Part shown: positions 21,556 through 32,060 of the stretch, one piece after another | How the letters are laid out: each line of letters begins with the position of its first letter | Position numbering within the stretch: position 1 is the first letter of the stretch | Assembly (NCBI GenBank): GCA_038501785.1 | Contig: JBAMJR010000025.1 | Coordinates: 4,070,001 to 4,134,000 of the forward strand | Reading direction: 5' to 3' | Length of the DNA: 64,000 nucleotides | Source of the DNA: Myoxocephalus aenaeus | Lineage: Eukaryota; Chordata; Actinopteri; Perciformes; Cottidae | Notes under the pieces: model-generated | What the model was told of the DNA's origin: nothing | The model's input: only the letters and a program-made list of their open reading frames with translations | The model's database searches: none | Program-made: the position numbers and the translations under genes

Positions 21556-23758
21556 AAGAGACTGAAAACACCAGGCGCCATTAGCTTGCTGAAGAAGCGC
21601 TGCCAGCCTGCCTCTCTGCCATCTATCTGTTCGCACTCTTCAGATGAATCAGACGCGTTATTCCTGTCTCCAAACGCTGATGCTGATGGACCAAGCTGAA
21701 AAGGTCTCCTCCGTCTGTACCCCATCAGCTGCTGCCCCGAGGGCGCGGCACATCTGAAGAAGGCCGGGTGGCGGACGCTGTTGGAAAAGCCGTTTTATCT
21801 GATTTTGTGTGAGAATGTGCAACAGTAAATGATATTCACCACGGGGACATTAGGAGTATCTACAGTAGCAGAGTCTCTGGTTGTAATCTGCCTCTCACAA
21901 ACTAAGCTTTTTGATGGACGGTAATGCCTTTGCTCCCGGTTTTATTCAACTTTTTAATTTATTTCAAAAGTGTTTATTTATTATTTTATACGGTTATTGT
22001 AACACTAAAAGTGTGATGAATTGTCTATGTGTTCTGTATTTTATGACTGGTGCTCTTATCGTGTAACCTCCGCATGACGAGCAACGCGGATACAAATGGA
22101 AAGGACGAGTAAAAGTGAAGTCAACCTGTCAATAACTCTCTCACACCAAAATATACACTACTGTCGTATAGATTACATTTTGTTTTTATCGCACACTTTA
22201 ACACGGACATCTGTCACTCTCAATAATAATCCTACACATACATGTACTGTACATACTCATCCAGTCTTTTTATAACCATTATTTATTTGCATTATTTGTA
22301 TTACTTGACACTTGACTTGTAGACGTTTTATTTATGAATTTATTCACATGCTCGTTAAAATAAAAAGCGCTACGAGTAGGTTATTAGTAACTCTCTCTCT
22401 CTCTCGTCTATCGGGTTAGGCTGGTTGATGAACATATATTTTCTGGGGTCGGGTTAAGCTGGTTTATTAACGTATATGTTGGCATGTCGCTGGTTTGGAT
22501 TGGCTTTCCTAACTGTGGTTGTGGGTAATAAACGCTGACAGGTGCTTCAGAATCGGGTACATTTCCTTAATGAGGCAAAGCGACCTCCGGCTCTTGGTCC
22601 CTCCGGCTCGAGGTCACCTTGAAAAGGCCCGGGTTGAATGTGGCTCTCGGCTCTGACCGTGAGCTTTACAGCGGCGCTCGCCTGGAGAAGAGCCGCTCTG
22701 ATGGAAACACTGTGATTGTAGATGGAGGTGTTGGCTAGTGAGGAGACTAGCACAGCTAGCTAGCTAGCTAGCCATGTGACCTCAGTGGCTGAGTGCCGTT
22801 CTAATCAATGACGGGGGAAAATGTGCCGGTCAAAAGCCTTGTATCTCCATTTTGAGGTAGATTTTTGTAAAACATTAATAATATAGGCACACACGCAAGT
22901 ATCTGACAATATATAAAGATGCAGTCCCAACTTTAAAACAAGTCCTCATGAAAATATCAGTCCTTATCATTTAGTTATTGGACTTTAAAGGCTTTTCAAA
23001 TATCCTGAGGAGCAGCAGAGACACTGTATTTACACATTTACTACACTCAATTGTTGTAATGCGACAATAGTAACACATTTTGTGTTCATTAGCTTTATTA
23101 CCCATAGCCACACACATTTTTATAGAGATTTTGTATAATTGCAAAATACCTTTTCAATAGTCTCCTTCACCTTTTTTGTTTTAGGGATTTTTAATGAGGA
23201 CTCTCAAAACATTGAACTAGTACTATTTTGGAGATGTCAGAACCCTCTTAACGTTCTGCCGTCCCGCGGGCGTCCTTTACTGTACATTCTATTGTACAGT
23301 GTACCTCTATTTATAGTTCGGTACGAGCGCCACATGTTTCTGGAAACCTACGATTCTTGTGATTCCAGCTATGCACTCCGTTTCAAGATCAGACCACCAC
23401 AGCAGCTACAAGCGAGACTTTTGTGAGCCTGTCATTGATCAAGCCTGTCACGTCATACGGCTCGGATGACAGGCATTTCGTACAGCCAATGAAATTGTCT
23501 AAAAAACGGGTCTAAACAAGAGGGGGTGGAGATGATCCCAACAGCCTTCAGCTTCACCAGAAGAGATTGCTCCTGACTGAGACTCAGTTTGGCATTGAAT
23601 TAGCATGAAAATGCATTTATACTTCATTTTGTCTGTGTCAGCAATACTGGTAGTAAATATGAATAGTACCTCTATAAGTTTGCACGACTATAAGCCTTTT
23701 TAATAGGTATATAGTATATATATCATGAATATTTTCAGTCTATTGCTGTTTAATTACC

Positions 23759-23762
<4 letters not shown>
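21554..23762. other. Unassigned; short (TC)n and (GCTA)n runs
   Basis: A short (TC)n lies near 22391-22406 and a GCTAGCTAGCTAGCTAGC run near 22752-22771. The remainder looks single-copy, without a recognised gene. The text at 23330-23430 has an open 95-codon frame from 23139 that I cannot identify. Confidence 0.4.
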
Positions 23763-23791
<29 letters not shown>

Positions 23792-23801
23792 TATATATAT
23801 A
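23763..23801. repeat. (ATA)n/(AT)n microsatellite
   Basis: About nine ATA units followed by an AT run. Confidence 0.95.
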
Positions 23802-26800
23802 TCTGTTGAAAGGACTTTAACAACGCAGTTTTCAACTATTCTAAAACATTTTCATCATTTCCTGAAAAGTAACGGTTTTGGACGTAAAATTTCCAATTTG
23901 GTGGTTTAGATTTCGTTCTTTATGATCCTCCTGCTGCAAACGGCGGTTTTGATGGCCCTCCTGCTGCACAGAGCAGCCCAGTCGCCTCAGGCTGGAGCGC
24001 CAGTGAGATCCCCACGACACTGCTACTTCTGTGACAGCGCCGGTTCAGTGGTAAAAGCCTTTAGGGTGCCAATTTACAAGACCTATCCGTCTCTGAAGTT
24101 GAGAACTGGATGGCCCTGTCTTCTTTATCTTGAAAGCAAAGCGCTGCACTCCAGTTAAGATCTGAGAACTACAAATGCCATATATGGGTCTCTTAAATTC
24201 AAAGAGCATAGACCATCACAGTGTGCTTTGGAAAATGAGCTAGGCATGCTCATGCTGCATATTAAATACAAATGCTGGACGAGAGGAATCCTGTCATTAA
24301 AAGGTGTTACCAACTTTCTCATGCTTTTTAATGAAAATATTCCAAAAAGTCCAAACTGAATGCAGGAGCAGAGTGGGATTGATTTGCTCATCCTGATTTA
24401 GCTTGCTGGTCTGGAAATATCGACGAGGGGCCTCCAAAAGGTGGGATGGATCATCTGACTTTAAGGGATGCTGAAGCTGAAATATATTCATTAGTCTTGA
24501 TACAAGAAGTTCCTGGAAATTTTAGTCCGGGGAGTACTTTTCAGTAACTAAAAGACCTGCAAAGATAAGGCAAATTAGTACGCTTGAAAACCTGTATTGA
24601 ATATGACATGAGCCAGTAAAGCTAGTGAGAATAACCAATTTGATGAGTTATGGCAACCGTTCTGATATGAAGAGCCTTTAAAATGCTCTTGTTAGTGAGC
24701 GTGCCACGGTAACTTGAACTATGACACAACATCCACATATCCATTTAGGCAACGTGCATAGCAACCTTTTATTTCTCCCTCCCATAATCAGGACATTGTA
24801 ATTATACATGAACGCGCTCGACAAGAAAGGCTGCCATCCACATCGGAGTTGAAACCAATAACCTACCAACCTTTCACCAAACTTCCTCATCAGAAATAAA
24901 CTCCACAAAGGAAATGATAGAGAAAAATCAATCAAACCTACTGTAGTTACCGGGCCGATGCTGCGAAAGAGCAGCACTGACTGCGAGTGTGTTACGGGCT
25001 AAGCTAGCGCATGCTAATGGTGGCACAGGGGCCTAAGGTCGCCGACTCCTGGGTTATGAAATGTTGAACAGCGCAGGCGGAAAAAAACAAACAACAAAAG
25101 TGATTGAAGCAGAACCGACATCTTGCAGCTAAAGCCGCCCTCCCACACTCCCAGGGTTGCTTTCAACTTCGGCATTTCTTTTTGCTGCACTGTGCAAACA
25201 CAACAAAGCACAAAAACAATGCCAAATCCTCCCAGATTCTCCAGCTTTGCGTGGTTCCGTTTTCCCCTGATGAGCACCGCCGCCTGCATCACCGTCTGCA
25301 TCCACCTATCCATCCATCCTCAGCCACCCAGGCAGAAACGGCGGCGGCGGCGGCGGCAGCAGAAGCGCCCCCCTCCTCGCCTGTCACATTCATCATGATG
25401 GAAGCGCAGCGCCGCTGCTGAAATGCCAGCGAAACCCAATCAAGCAGGAAAACACTGAAACACAAAGTAATTATGTTCCAGAGCTTCTGCTGGAGGTAAT
25501 TAAACAGCAGACCTCTCTGCAATAGACACAGAGTAGCTTATTAGTAGCACTTTATATGACGTGCTTGTCGATAATACATTATAAAGATACTTATAATGCG
25601 GTATAATATGCTCATAGCACGGTATTATTCCAGTTATGCACTCAAATATCATATGATAATAATATAAACTCCAATGTGAAAATATTTCCTTCAAAAGACT
25701 GAATTCATTCATTTCTCACCAAAATCTTCATACATGCACAATATTACATTTGAACACACCATGGTAACGTTATCATTTACCTTCGACCAATACTAATTTT
25801 CACTGAACAGAGCCTGAACCATCATAATGTAACTCAATGAAAACCTCCATACATTAGCCGTTAGCGGTGCTGCTAACGTTACCAGCTCTCCTCCCGTCCA
25901 CTAAACAGATGTGGTGTTCACAATGTCACATTATCAGGGGTCGGCTAATAGAAAGCATTAATGCCGATCTCCTGATCACATATATCTATATACAATAGAT
26001 ATACAATATCTGTATTACAAACAATATCTGTAAATTGAGGGCAAAAAAACCCTGCAAATACACACCTGCCTCAAAACTACTGAATATGATTTCTGATCAT
26101 TTCTATATATTTCTGTTCCTCTTCTCACTGCTTGTTTGCCTTCATTACTCCGGCAGCAGCAGTCCCATTGCCTGGTGGATGCGTGTTCGTGCAGGTGGTG
26201 GTGATGTCAGGATACAGCTGGCGTACGGATACAGCAGGTCTACACGTGGCGGAAGCGTCTCCCTCTCGCACCTTTCAACTCTCTCCCTTCCCTTTTTGAT
26301 AGAAAGACAGATTTACTACACAAGAGGAGACACTCTCACGTATGCACACACACACAGAGTCTCTCCCGCGCTCGTCCTCGCCATCATCAAGACCATGATG
26401 TAAGCTTTGGCAAGGCAGCTCGCAGGCCCGATAACACCAGACATAATCACTTCTGATCCCTGAGCTTCCCTCCCCCCAACAGACATCAGCCGCCTTTACA
26501 CAACCACCTTTCTAAAAAACATCCCTGAAGATGTGCTTCAAAAGGACAAGGAGTCCCTTTTTGGCATCCAAGCGTAAGCTGGCATCAGCATTTGCAGTGT
26601 GTTGCATCAGGGCACACGTAAACACACAGGGGGAGGGAGGAGGGGGCAGGTCACGTGGCTCAGGGATCCCATCATCCCTTGGGGTGAGGTTACCTGCAAC
26701 TGAATGCCACACCTGGTACTCATTGCTGATGGCCCTCCCTCAATGCTGAATATTTTCCTTCTGACTCCAGTGCAGTGTTTGAGCCAGGGTTACAATACTT

Positions 26801-26850
26801 TAAAACACCCTGTGAGTCCTACTGATTAAAAATTAGAATTACTTGTAGAC
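23802..26850. other. Unassigned; looks mostly single-copy, no gene recognised
   Basis: The plus frame 23922-24158 starts hydrophobically (MILLLQTAVLMALLL), which could pass for a signal peptide, but has no recognisable domain and no support. A short GGC run lies at 25338-25356. The text at 25540-25660 has repeated ATAATGC/TATAATG words that may be an old repeat. Nothing was confirmed. Confidence 0.4.
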
Positions 26851-27135
26851 TAGGGTGACCAGATTTGAGTTTGTGAAAAAGAGGACACTTCGTTCCGGGG
26901 GGGGGGGAGCTAGCAGTAGTGTGTAGCATGACCAATGACAGTTCTCTCTACAGTCAGCGCTTGCGCAAGAAGGTGGAACGTGAGGGAGATACCATTTCCA
27001 AAACTTGTAAGGGGGTAATAACTATTTTCCCGGACGTAGCAAAATCCCGGACGTTTTTGGAATCCCTGCCGGACGCTTTTTTTAGGTCTCGAAAAGAGGA
27101 CATGTCCGGGAAAAAGAGGACGTCTGGTCACCCTA
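26851..27135. mobile_element. Non-autonomous hAT element with perfect 8-bp TSD
   Basis: The terminal inverted repeats are TAGGGTGACCAGA (26851-26863) and TCTGGTCACCCTA (27123-27135). The 8-bp duplication TTGTAGAC lies directly outside both ends (26843-26850 and 27136-27143). At 285 bp with no transposase, it contains repeated GAGGACA and CCGGACG words and a poly-G run near 26898. A 148-codon plus frame running out of it to 27365 is an artefact of mixed origin. Confidence 0.88.
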
Positions 27136-27264
27136 TTGTAGACACATACTATCAGACATATTACTTCCTGTTGTCGCTTCATAAATACAGTCACAACTCA
27201 ACCAGTTCCACACTACATGTTTGGTTGATGCCTTTATTTGTGGTGCAAAAGCTCAGAAAAGTAG

Positions 27265-27565
27265 CCTACAGTAAAAGTCGGGTTACAAGCTGCTACTATG
27301 TTCTGTGGGTGTCCCCGCTAGTTCCCCGCTGTAGCCAGCTAGCGCTGCTGCTAGTTCCCCGCTAACATCCGCTAGCTCTCCGCTAACTTCCACTAGCTCT
27401 CGCTAGTTCCCCGACAACCACTGAAGGTAGCGGGATCAGTCCCGGCTCTACGCCCGACTCGGGCAGTAGCAGCAGCAGCGGGGAACTAGCAGCAGCGCTA
27501 GCTTGCTATAGCGGGGACAACCACCGAAGGTAGTAGCGGCTTGTAACCCGGCTTTTACGGTAAGG
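27265..27565. mobile_element. Inverted-repeat element with GCTAGTTCCCCGC motifs
   Basis: The outer arms of about 32 bp (27265-27297 and 27531-27565) share GTAAAAG-CGGGTTACAAG and GCTACTA with few mismatches and one gap. A perfect 25-bp inner pair lies at 27338-27362 and 27478-27502 (GCTAGCGCTGCTGCTAGTTC begins the left arm). ACAACCAC-GAAGGTAG is repeated directly at 27413 and 27517. I could not define a target duplication, so the superfamily is open. Confidence 0.6.
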
Positions 27566-27640
27566 CCTTGTTCCAATTTGTTTAGATTCTTAAAATCCAG
27601 CATTTTCTTTCTAGTTTCTCAAGATTACCAACCGTGCTTT

Positions 27641-27702
27641 TAAGATCAAATAAGATAATCCTTTATCAGTCCCACAGCGGAGACATTTGCAGCAATGCAG
27701 CA
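27641..27702 (-). mobile_element. LINE 3'-end fragment, GATAA-tailed family
   Basis: AAATAAGATAATCCTTTATCAGTCCCACAG resembles the tail region (TTATC)n and TGGGACTAATAAAGG on the minus strand, a common fish retroposon end. A second copy begins at 44013. Evidence is limited to about 60 bp; the quoted words are AAGATAATCCTTTATCAG and TCCCACAG. Confidence 0.55.
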
Positions 27703-27767
27703 GCAAGTCTGCTCCGTACCTTTTGGTAAAGTGCATTTGTGTTGTCGGTCCAGCCCAGTTTATTGTT

Positions 27768-28060
27768 CAGGATGTTAGCAGGAGGTTAGCACTGTATAGC
27801 AGACTAGTCTAGAGGGCGGAGGTCTAGCAGACTGGAAGCTAGCAAGATGGAGGGTTAGCAGGATGCTAGCACTGTATAGCAGACTGGAGGCTAGAGGGCT
27901 GGGGGTTAGCAGACTGGAAGCTAGCAAGGACGAGGGTTAGCAGGAGGCTAGCACTGTATAGCAGAGTTGAGGCTAGAGGGTTGGCAGCTAGCGGGCTGGG
28001 GGCTGGGGGCTAGAGGGCTGGCGACTAGAGGGCTGGGGGCTAGCAGACTGGAAGCACAGG
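27768..28060. repeat. ~80-bp minisatellite rich in CTAGC/GTTAGC
   Basis: The word TAGCACTGTATAGCAGA recurs at about 27788, 27868 and 27950, giving a period of 80-82 bp. CTAGAGGGCTGG and AGACTGGAAGCTAGCAAG occur at fixed offsets. About 3.5 units. Confidence 0.8.
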
Positions 28061-28986
28061 CAGTTTAAAAAGACCTTTACCCAGTCTGGCAAAGAGCTCC
28101 TCAGCCATGTTTTTTTTGTTCAGAGCAGCATGTCCATAATAATACATGTAGACCTTTCACACATAAATATACAGTATATATCTATACACATACATACATA
28201 CATATATAAAGCCAGAGATTGTCAGTCTTGACTTGTAATTTCAGCATAATACATGAACGAATCCCTCTGGGTTTGACAGAAGGACTTTTCACATGAAGAG
28301 GCATCCTTGAAACTAACTCATATAATCCTCTACGGAACCCTACACATCTCCAAACAATAAAGTGCTGCACACTCTAACACCGGGAATTCCCAAAAGTACC
28401 TTCTTTGATCGTCTGCTCTCCCAAGAAAGCTGCAGAAGTTATTATTTACTTCCATTGAGAAGTAGCAGTTTACGCACAAGTCACTGGAAATCTGATTACA
28501 CTGTGGCCTTTGAACACAAAACAGAGGGGAATCAGTTTGATCATTTTCCCACAGATCTCTGTGAATTTATTGCTTCTTATTGTTGAATAAAGTGCTGTGG
28601 ACTTTGGGAGGACCTTGTATAGATATATAAAGTTGTCTGGGTCAGGGAGACCAGAGGAGGATGGCAGCAGAGATTATTGAAAAGGGAATCGCTTTTGAGC
28701 ACAGTGGCACTCCTGTTGTTTTATATTTGACCTCAGACACGAGGTTATCCAAAATAAAAACTTTCTTTCATGACAGGGACAATGTTTTCAGTTCACTACA
28801 CCTAACTGTCATCTTTTTACTGTCATTTCAGGTGATTTTCATCACATGACCTTTGTTGAGCCCAATCAGGGAGTAAGGGTTCAGGTTGGGCACTTTATTC
28901 AAGTTAGAGGGTCAAGGATTGTGTTCAAAAACTGGGTTGAGACTCAGTAATGTCTGGACAGGACTAAAGATGAGCATCAGGAACTA

Positions 28987-28987
<1 letters not shown>
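28061..28987. other. Unassigned, no gene seen
   Basis: AT-rich, with a short (CATA)n at 28190-28207. Short frames only. Confidence 0.45.

Positions 28988-29059
<72 letters not shown>
28988..29059. repeat. (CA)n microsatellite
   Basis: About 36 CA units. Confidence 0.97.
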
Positions 29060-29062
<3 letters not shown>

Positions 29063-29379
29063 TCGTACACATACTCAAGCAATGATGGCAATCATATGAG
29101 CAAGTCGGTAATCTTGGCGTTGTCAGCTCCCATGACCTTTTACAGGAATATGGTGCTTGTATGCTTTGATAGTATGTATTTATTAAGTAGCTAACGGTGT
29201 GCAGGCTGCTAACGGCGCAGACGAGAGCAACAGAGCTGGCGGTGTTTACTCCTGAGGGCGGCTGCCTCCACAGCAGCGCCGCCGGCCCGGGCGGCGCTCT
29301 CAGCTCCCCGCATGAGAGCAGTGCAGAGCGGAGGCGGCGACCTGAACGGTGGAGTGCGCTCACGTGCACTAACATGCAC
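29060..29379. other. Unassigned; GC-rich at 29220-29350
   Basis: A GC-rich patch with several CpGs, without a recognisable gene. It adjoins a LINE end. Confidence 0.4.
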
Positions 29380-29645
29380 CGCACGGAAAGCTGCAGGTCA
29401 GCTGAACACTCTCTTACTTTAAATCAAGGCTGAAGAAATTTCTGTTTACCGTTGCCTTTTAATATTAATATTTAACTGTCTCATTCTATTGGGCTTGTTT
29501 TTGTTTTCTATTCTCTTGGCTCTTTGACTGTTTTTAATTGCATTCGTCCCTTTTTGTGTTTCTTGCAGTTTACGTTTCATGTCAAGCACTTTGAATGAGC
29601 TTGTTGTTGAAATGTGCATCATAAATAAATCTACCTTGGCTTTGA
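29380..29645 (+). mobile_element. L2-like LINE 3' end
   Basis: TTTAAATCAAGGCTGAAGAA and TTTCTGTTTACCGTTGCC correspond to the C-terminal LK(T)FLF region. They are followed by the 3' region GTCAAGCACTTTGAATGAGC, TTGTTGTTGAAATGTGC and TAAATAAATCTACCTTGG, parallel to 30880-30930. It is strongly 5'-truncated. Confidence 0.7.
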
Positions 29646-30019
29646 CAATGTGAAAATTAAAATGCTGAAGCCATTTGACATTTCATTTTGAAAGACTGGG
29701 CCTGCTTTATGTTTCAAAATATTCCAAATGATATTTAAATGTGAAAATGGAAAACAATCGTGGCCAATTGAGATTAAATATCGATACTGTCACTCTGTGA
29801 ATGAAAAAGCAAAATGCATGGGTAATTTAATGTTTTTGGAACCTGTCAATCATTCAGGGACAGCGTTGGGCAGGAGTTAGGTCGTGCGTTCAATAGCCCA
29901 GCTGCTCCGAGAGGCAAGCATGCATGAGAGTTTGACTTTTTACTCTCACAAAAACAAAAAGATCAAAGGTAAGAAAAGAGCTGCATTTGTTTTACAAAAT
30001 ATGGCAAGGAGTCACATGA
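29646..30019. other. Unassigned
   Basis: AT-rich, no recognised element. Confidence 0.4.
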
Positions 30020-30105
30020 GCGCCTTAAAGATACATTCTTTCTAATGGCCATCCGGGGGCGACTCCTCTGGTGTGATGGTATAGAAGTCTATGAGAAAAG
30101 GACCA
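30020..30105. repeat. Dispersed repeat fragment (GGGGGCGACTCCTCTGG type)
   Basis: CATTCTTTCTAATGGCCATC, then CGGGGGCGACTCCTCTGG and AGTCTATGAGAAAA. The first half recurs at 54195-54235 (CATTCTTTCTAATGGCCTTC, AGGGGGCGACTGCTCTG). This is a common fish interspersed sequence; family not assigned. Confidence 0.65.
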
Positions 30106-30146
30106 TACGGCTCACAACTTTAACCCTTCCTGTCCAAGAAAGAATT

Positions 30147-30220
30147 GAATCCTGCTGCTGGTTTATAAAGCACTGAATGGTTTAGGGCCTAAATACGTTT
30201 GTGATCTGCTGCTACCTTAT
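30147..30220 (+). mobile_element. L2-like LINE ORF fragment, upstream half
   Basis: From 30147 one frame reads ILLLVYKALNGLGPKYVCD and then LLLPY, the conserved C-terminal block just before the end of L2-type LINE ORFs. It stops at the SINE insertion and continues at 30508 in the same sense. Confidence 0.8.
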
Positions 30221-30499
30221 AGTCGTGGGCGACTGTGGCTCAGTTGTGAGCAGGGTCGTCCTTCAATCAGAGGATCGGCGATTCGATCCCCGGCTCTGCT
30301 AGCCCATGTCGATGTGTCCTTGAGCAAGACACTTAACCCTAAATGTCTCCTGTAGCTGCGCCTACGGTGTATGAATGTTAGATAATCCTGATGTGGCCCC
30401 TTGCATGGTAGCTCCTCTCATCAATGGGTGAATGATGTCATGTAGTGTTAAAGCACTTTGAGTGGTCGGAAGACTAGAAAAGCGCTATACAGGTCCATT
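30221..30499 (+). mobile_element. tRNA-derived SINE inserted in the LINE
   Basis: The head has pol III promoter boxes: an A-box-like GTGGCTCAGTTGTGAGC near 30234 and a B-box GATTCGATCCC near 30287. The body contains TGTCCTTGAGCAAGACACTT and TGTATGAATGTTAG; the tail is AAGCACTTTGAGTGGTCGG, AAGACTAGAAAAGCGC and TCCATTTACC. TACCTTAT flanks both sides (30213-30220 and 30500-30507). It interrupts the LINE frame exactly at LLLPY. Other members are at 11946 (tail), 38008, 49795, 54296 and 60795 (head). It is a retroposon, not a cellular tRNA gene. Confidence 0.88.
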
Positions 30500-30930
30500 T
30501 ACCTTATGAACCATCCCGGCCCCTCAGGTCGTCTGGGACGGGTCTACTTTCTGTTCCAAGAGTCAGAACTAAACACGGAGAAGCAACGTTCAGCTTTTCT
30601 GCTCCACATATCTGGAACAAGGTTCCTGAAAGATGCAGGTCTGCTGAGACCCTCAGAGACCCTCAGCTCCTTTAAATCCAGATTGAAGACTTTTCTGTTT
30701 GCTGTTGCCTGAAACAGATTCAAGGATATTAATCAATTTCTGCATCTCACTACTGCAATTTAATTACTTAAACTGCACTGCAACTTCTATTTTTAGCTTT
30801 TTGACTGTTTTTATTGTTTTAAATGTTTTTAAATCTTGTTTTCTTTTGCATTATGTTTAGATACTTTTAATGGTTGTGTGTGAAGCACTTTGAATTGCCT
30901 TGCTGTTGAAATGTGCTCTACAAATACACT
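30500..30930 (+). mobile_element. L2-like LINE 3' end, downstream half
   Basis: The frame resumes as YEPSRPLRSSGTGLLSVPR, followed by frameshifted text, SAPHIWNKVPE, and (in another frame) SFKSRLKTFLF. The 3' region ends GTGAAGCACTTTGAATTGCC, TTGCTGTTGAAATGTGC and TACAAATACACTTGCCTTGCC. It is 5'-truncated and shifted, so non-functional. The next interval (30931-31203) holds nothing recognisable. Confidence 0.8.
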
Positions 30931-31203
30931 TGCCTTGCCTTTCACAGTGTGTTTCCACATCATGGAAGTTCATTTGTAACTTTTGAGTCGCCTCAAAATG
31001 TCTGGATCAGCTTTCGGCTGCACTTAGCTCCTTCCTCTCGTGCCACTTCTGGTTCTGAAAAGCCAAGATGGCGACGGCCAAAAGCTGACATCAAGGGTCA
31101 ATCCCAACCTCCACCCTAAACCCTCAAACCCTGAACCCTCACTGACGTCAGCTGCTAAGTGTGAGAGGCTGTGAGGGCTTGAACTGGTGTGAATATGAAT
31201 GGG

Positions 31204-31592
31204 ACAGCACTTTGCTGCAACATATCACGTGACTACATAAAAAATATTGTGTATTTATTTTATACTTTTTATTCACTGATTTGAACGTCTTCCTCACGAG
31301 ATGAGAAGTCATTTTAGATGATATATTTACTTGTTTTTGTCAAAACGAAATGTTTGATGAATGTAAACAAAATATTTATAAATATATTTTCTGATTGCAT
31401 TCCTCTGATTTCATGTGTTTTTATGTTCCATCTTTAATCCGTAATGTTGTAGTGTAAATGTATTTTATCGGGCTGAACGCCCACATGTCTCTTTGTTTAC
31501 CTTTTTTTTTTTTTTACGTCTCCATGCTTCCATTGGGAACTGCGTGTTTAACGTCACATTGCTATGAACTGTGGGTAATTCCCTTAGGCAAA
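31204..31592. repeat. Dispersed repeat, copy B
   Basis: It pairs with 18553-18870. The shared words are listed there. This copy also carries a poly-T run at 31501-31514 and ends where a snap-back hairpin begins. Confidence 0.75.
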
Positions 31593-31613
31593 GTCAGCAT
31601 CTAATGCTGACTT
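31591..31613. repeat. Perfect 10-bp inverted repeat, 3-bp loop
   Basis: AAGTCAGCAT, CTA, ATGCTGACTT. The related copy A at about 18856 continues AAGTCTGCAGCAACGAGG with no inverted arm, so the arm seems to have been created in copy B. Confidence 0.85.
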
Positions 31614-31989
31614 ACGGAAAGGGATCATAAAGGGCTCAAAATGTCTGCCAGAGAGCCCTCAAACACTCTACGATGTTATATTTGTTATTTATTAAGGATA
31701 TTCGCGGGAGCGCGCCTCAAAGTCCGTGAGTCCGTAAGGGTGGAGATTGGAATTGACCCCAAGGCCTCCAAACCGTAGTCCACAAAACCAACGGCAGACT
31801 AACCAACGGGTGACTGCTACACTTGTCAGATATATTGACGTCTATTCCTCCGTTTTACTCTCCTGGCAGTCCTCGGGATCATAGACATTATTAATTTTTC
31901 TTTTTCTGCCAGCATAAATAAATACACTATATACAAATATATACTGTAAATACACATATAGCGAGCGAGATGGAGAGAAAGAGAGAGAG
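31614..31989. other. Unassigned; (GA) runs near 31960-31989
   Basis: AT-rich sequence with TATA-rich text at 31915-31960, then purine-rich text just before the long hairpin. Confidence 0.45.
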
Positions 31990-32060
31990 CAACAATGGAG
32001 CGCTACAGAACAGGAATGAGACGATAAGTCTCATTCCTGTTCTGTAGCGCTCCATTGTTG
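31990..32060. repeat. Perfect 33-bp inverted repeat with 5-bp loop
   Basis: The left arm 31990-32022 starts CAACAATGGAGCGCTACAG and ends GGAATGAGAC. The loop is GATAA (32023-32027). The right arm 32028-32060 is the exact reverse complement. Pairing ends at once outside the arms. A microRNA precursor is unlikely, because such hairpins normally have bulges and larger loops. Confidence 0.97.

Noticed and set aside
22752..22771. Regulatory GCTAGC palindromes
   Set aside because: Simple (GCTA)n tetranucleotide run.
23922..24158. Secreted protein suggested by hydrophobic N-terminus
   Set aside because: Only the first 15 residues look like a signal peptide; the rest has no domain and no exon context.
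25338..25360. Poly-Ala/Arg coding triplet repeat (GGC)n
   Set aside because: Seven or so triplets in overlapping frames on both strands without an identifiable gene.
26919..27365. 148-codon ORF
   Set aside because: Starts inside a non-autonomous hAT element and runs across its border.
30226..30300. A cellular tRNA gene
   Set aside because: A and B boxes belong to a SINE head; no complete cloverleaf, and SINE body and tail follow directly.
31115..31140. Telomere-like CCCTAA repeats
   Set aside because: Only a few imperfect CCCTAAACCCTC words; no TTAGGG array.
31990..32060. microRNA precursor
   Set aside because: Arms are completely perfect with a five-base loop and no bulges; a fold-back duplication explains it better.
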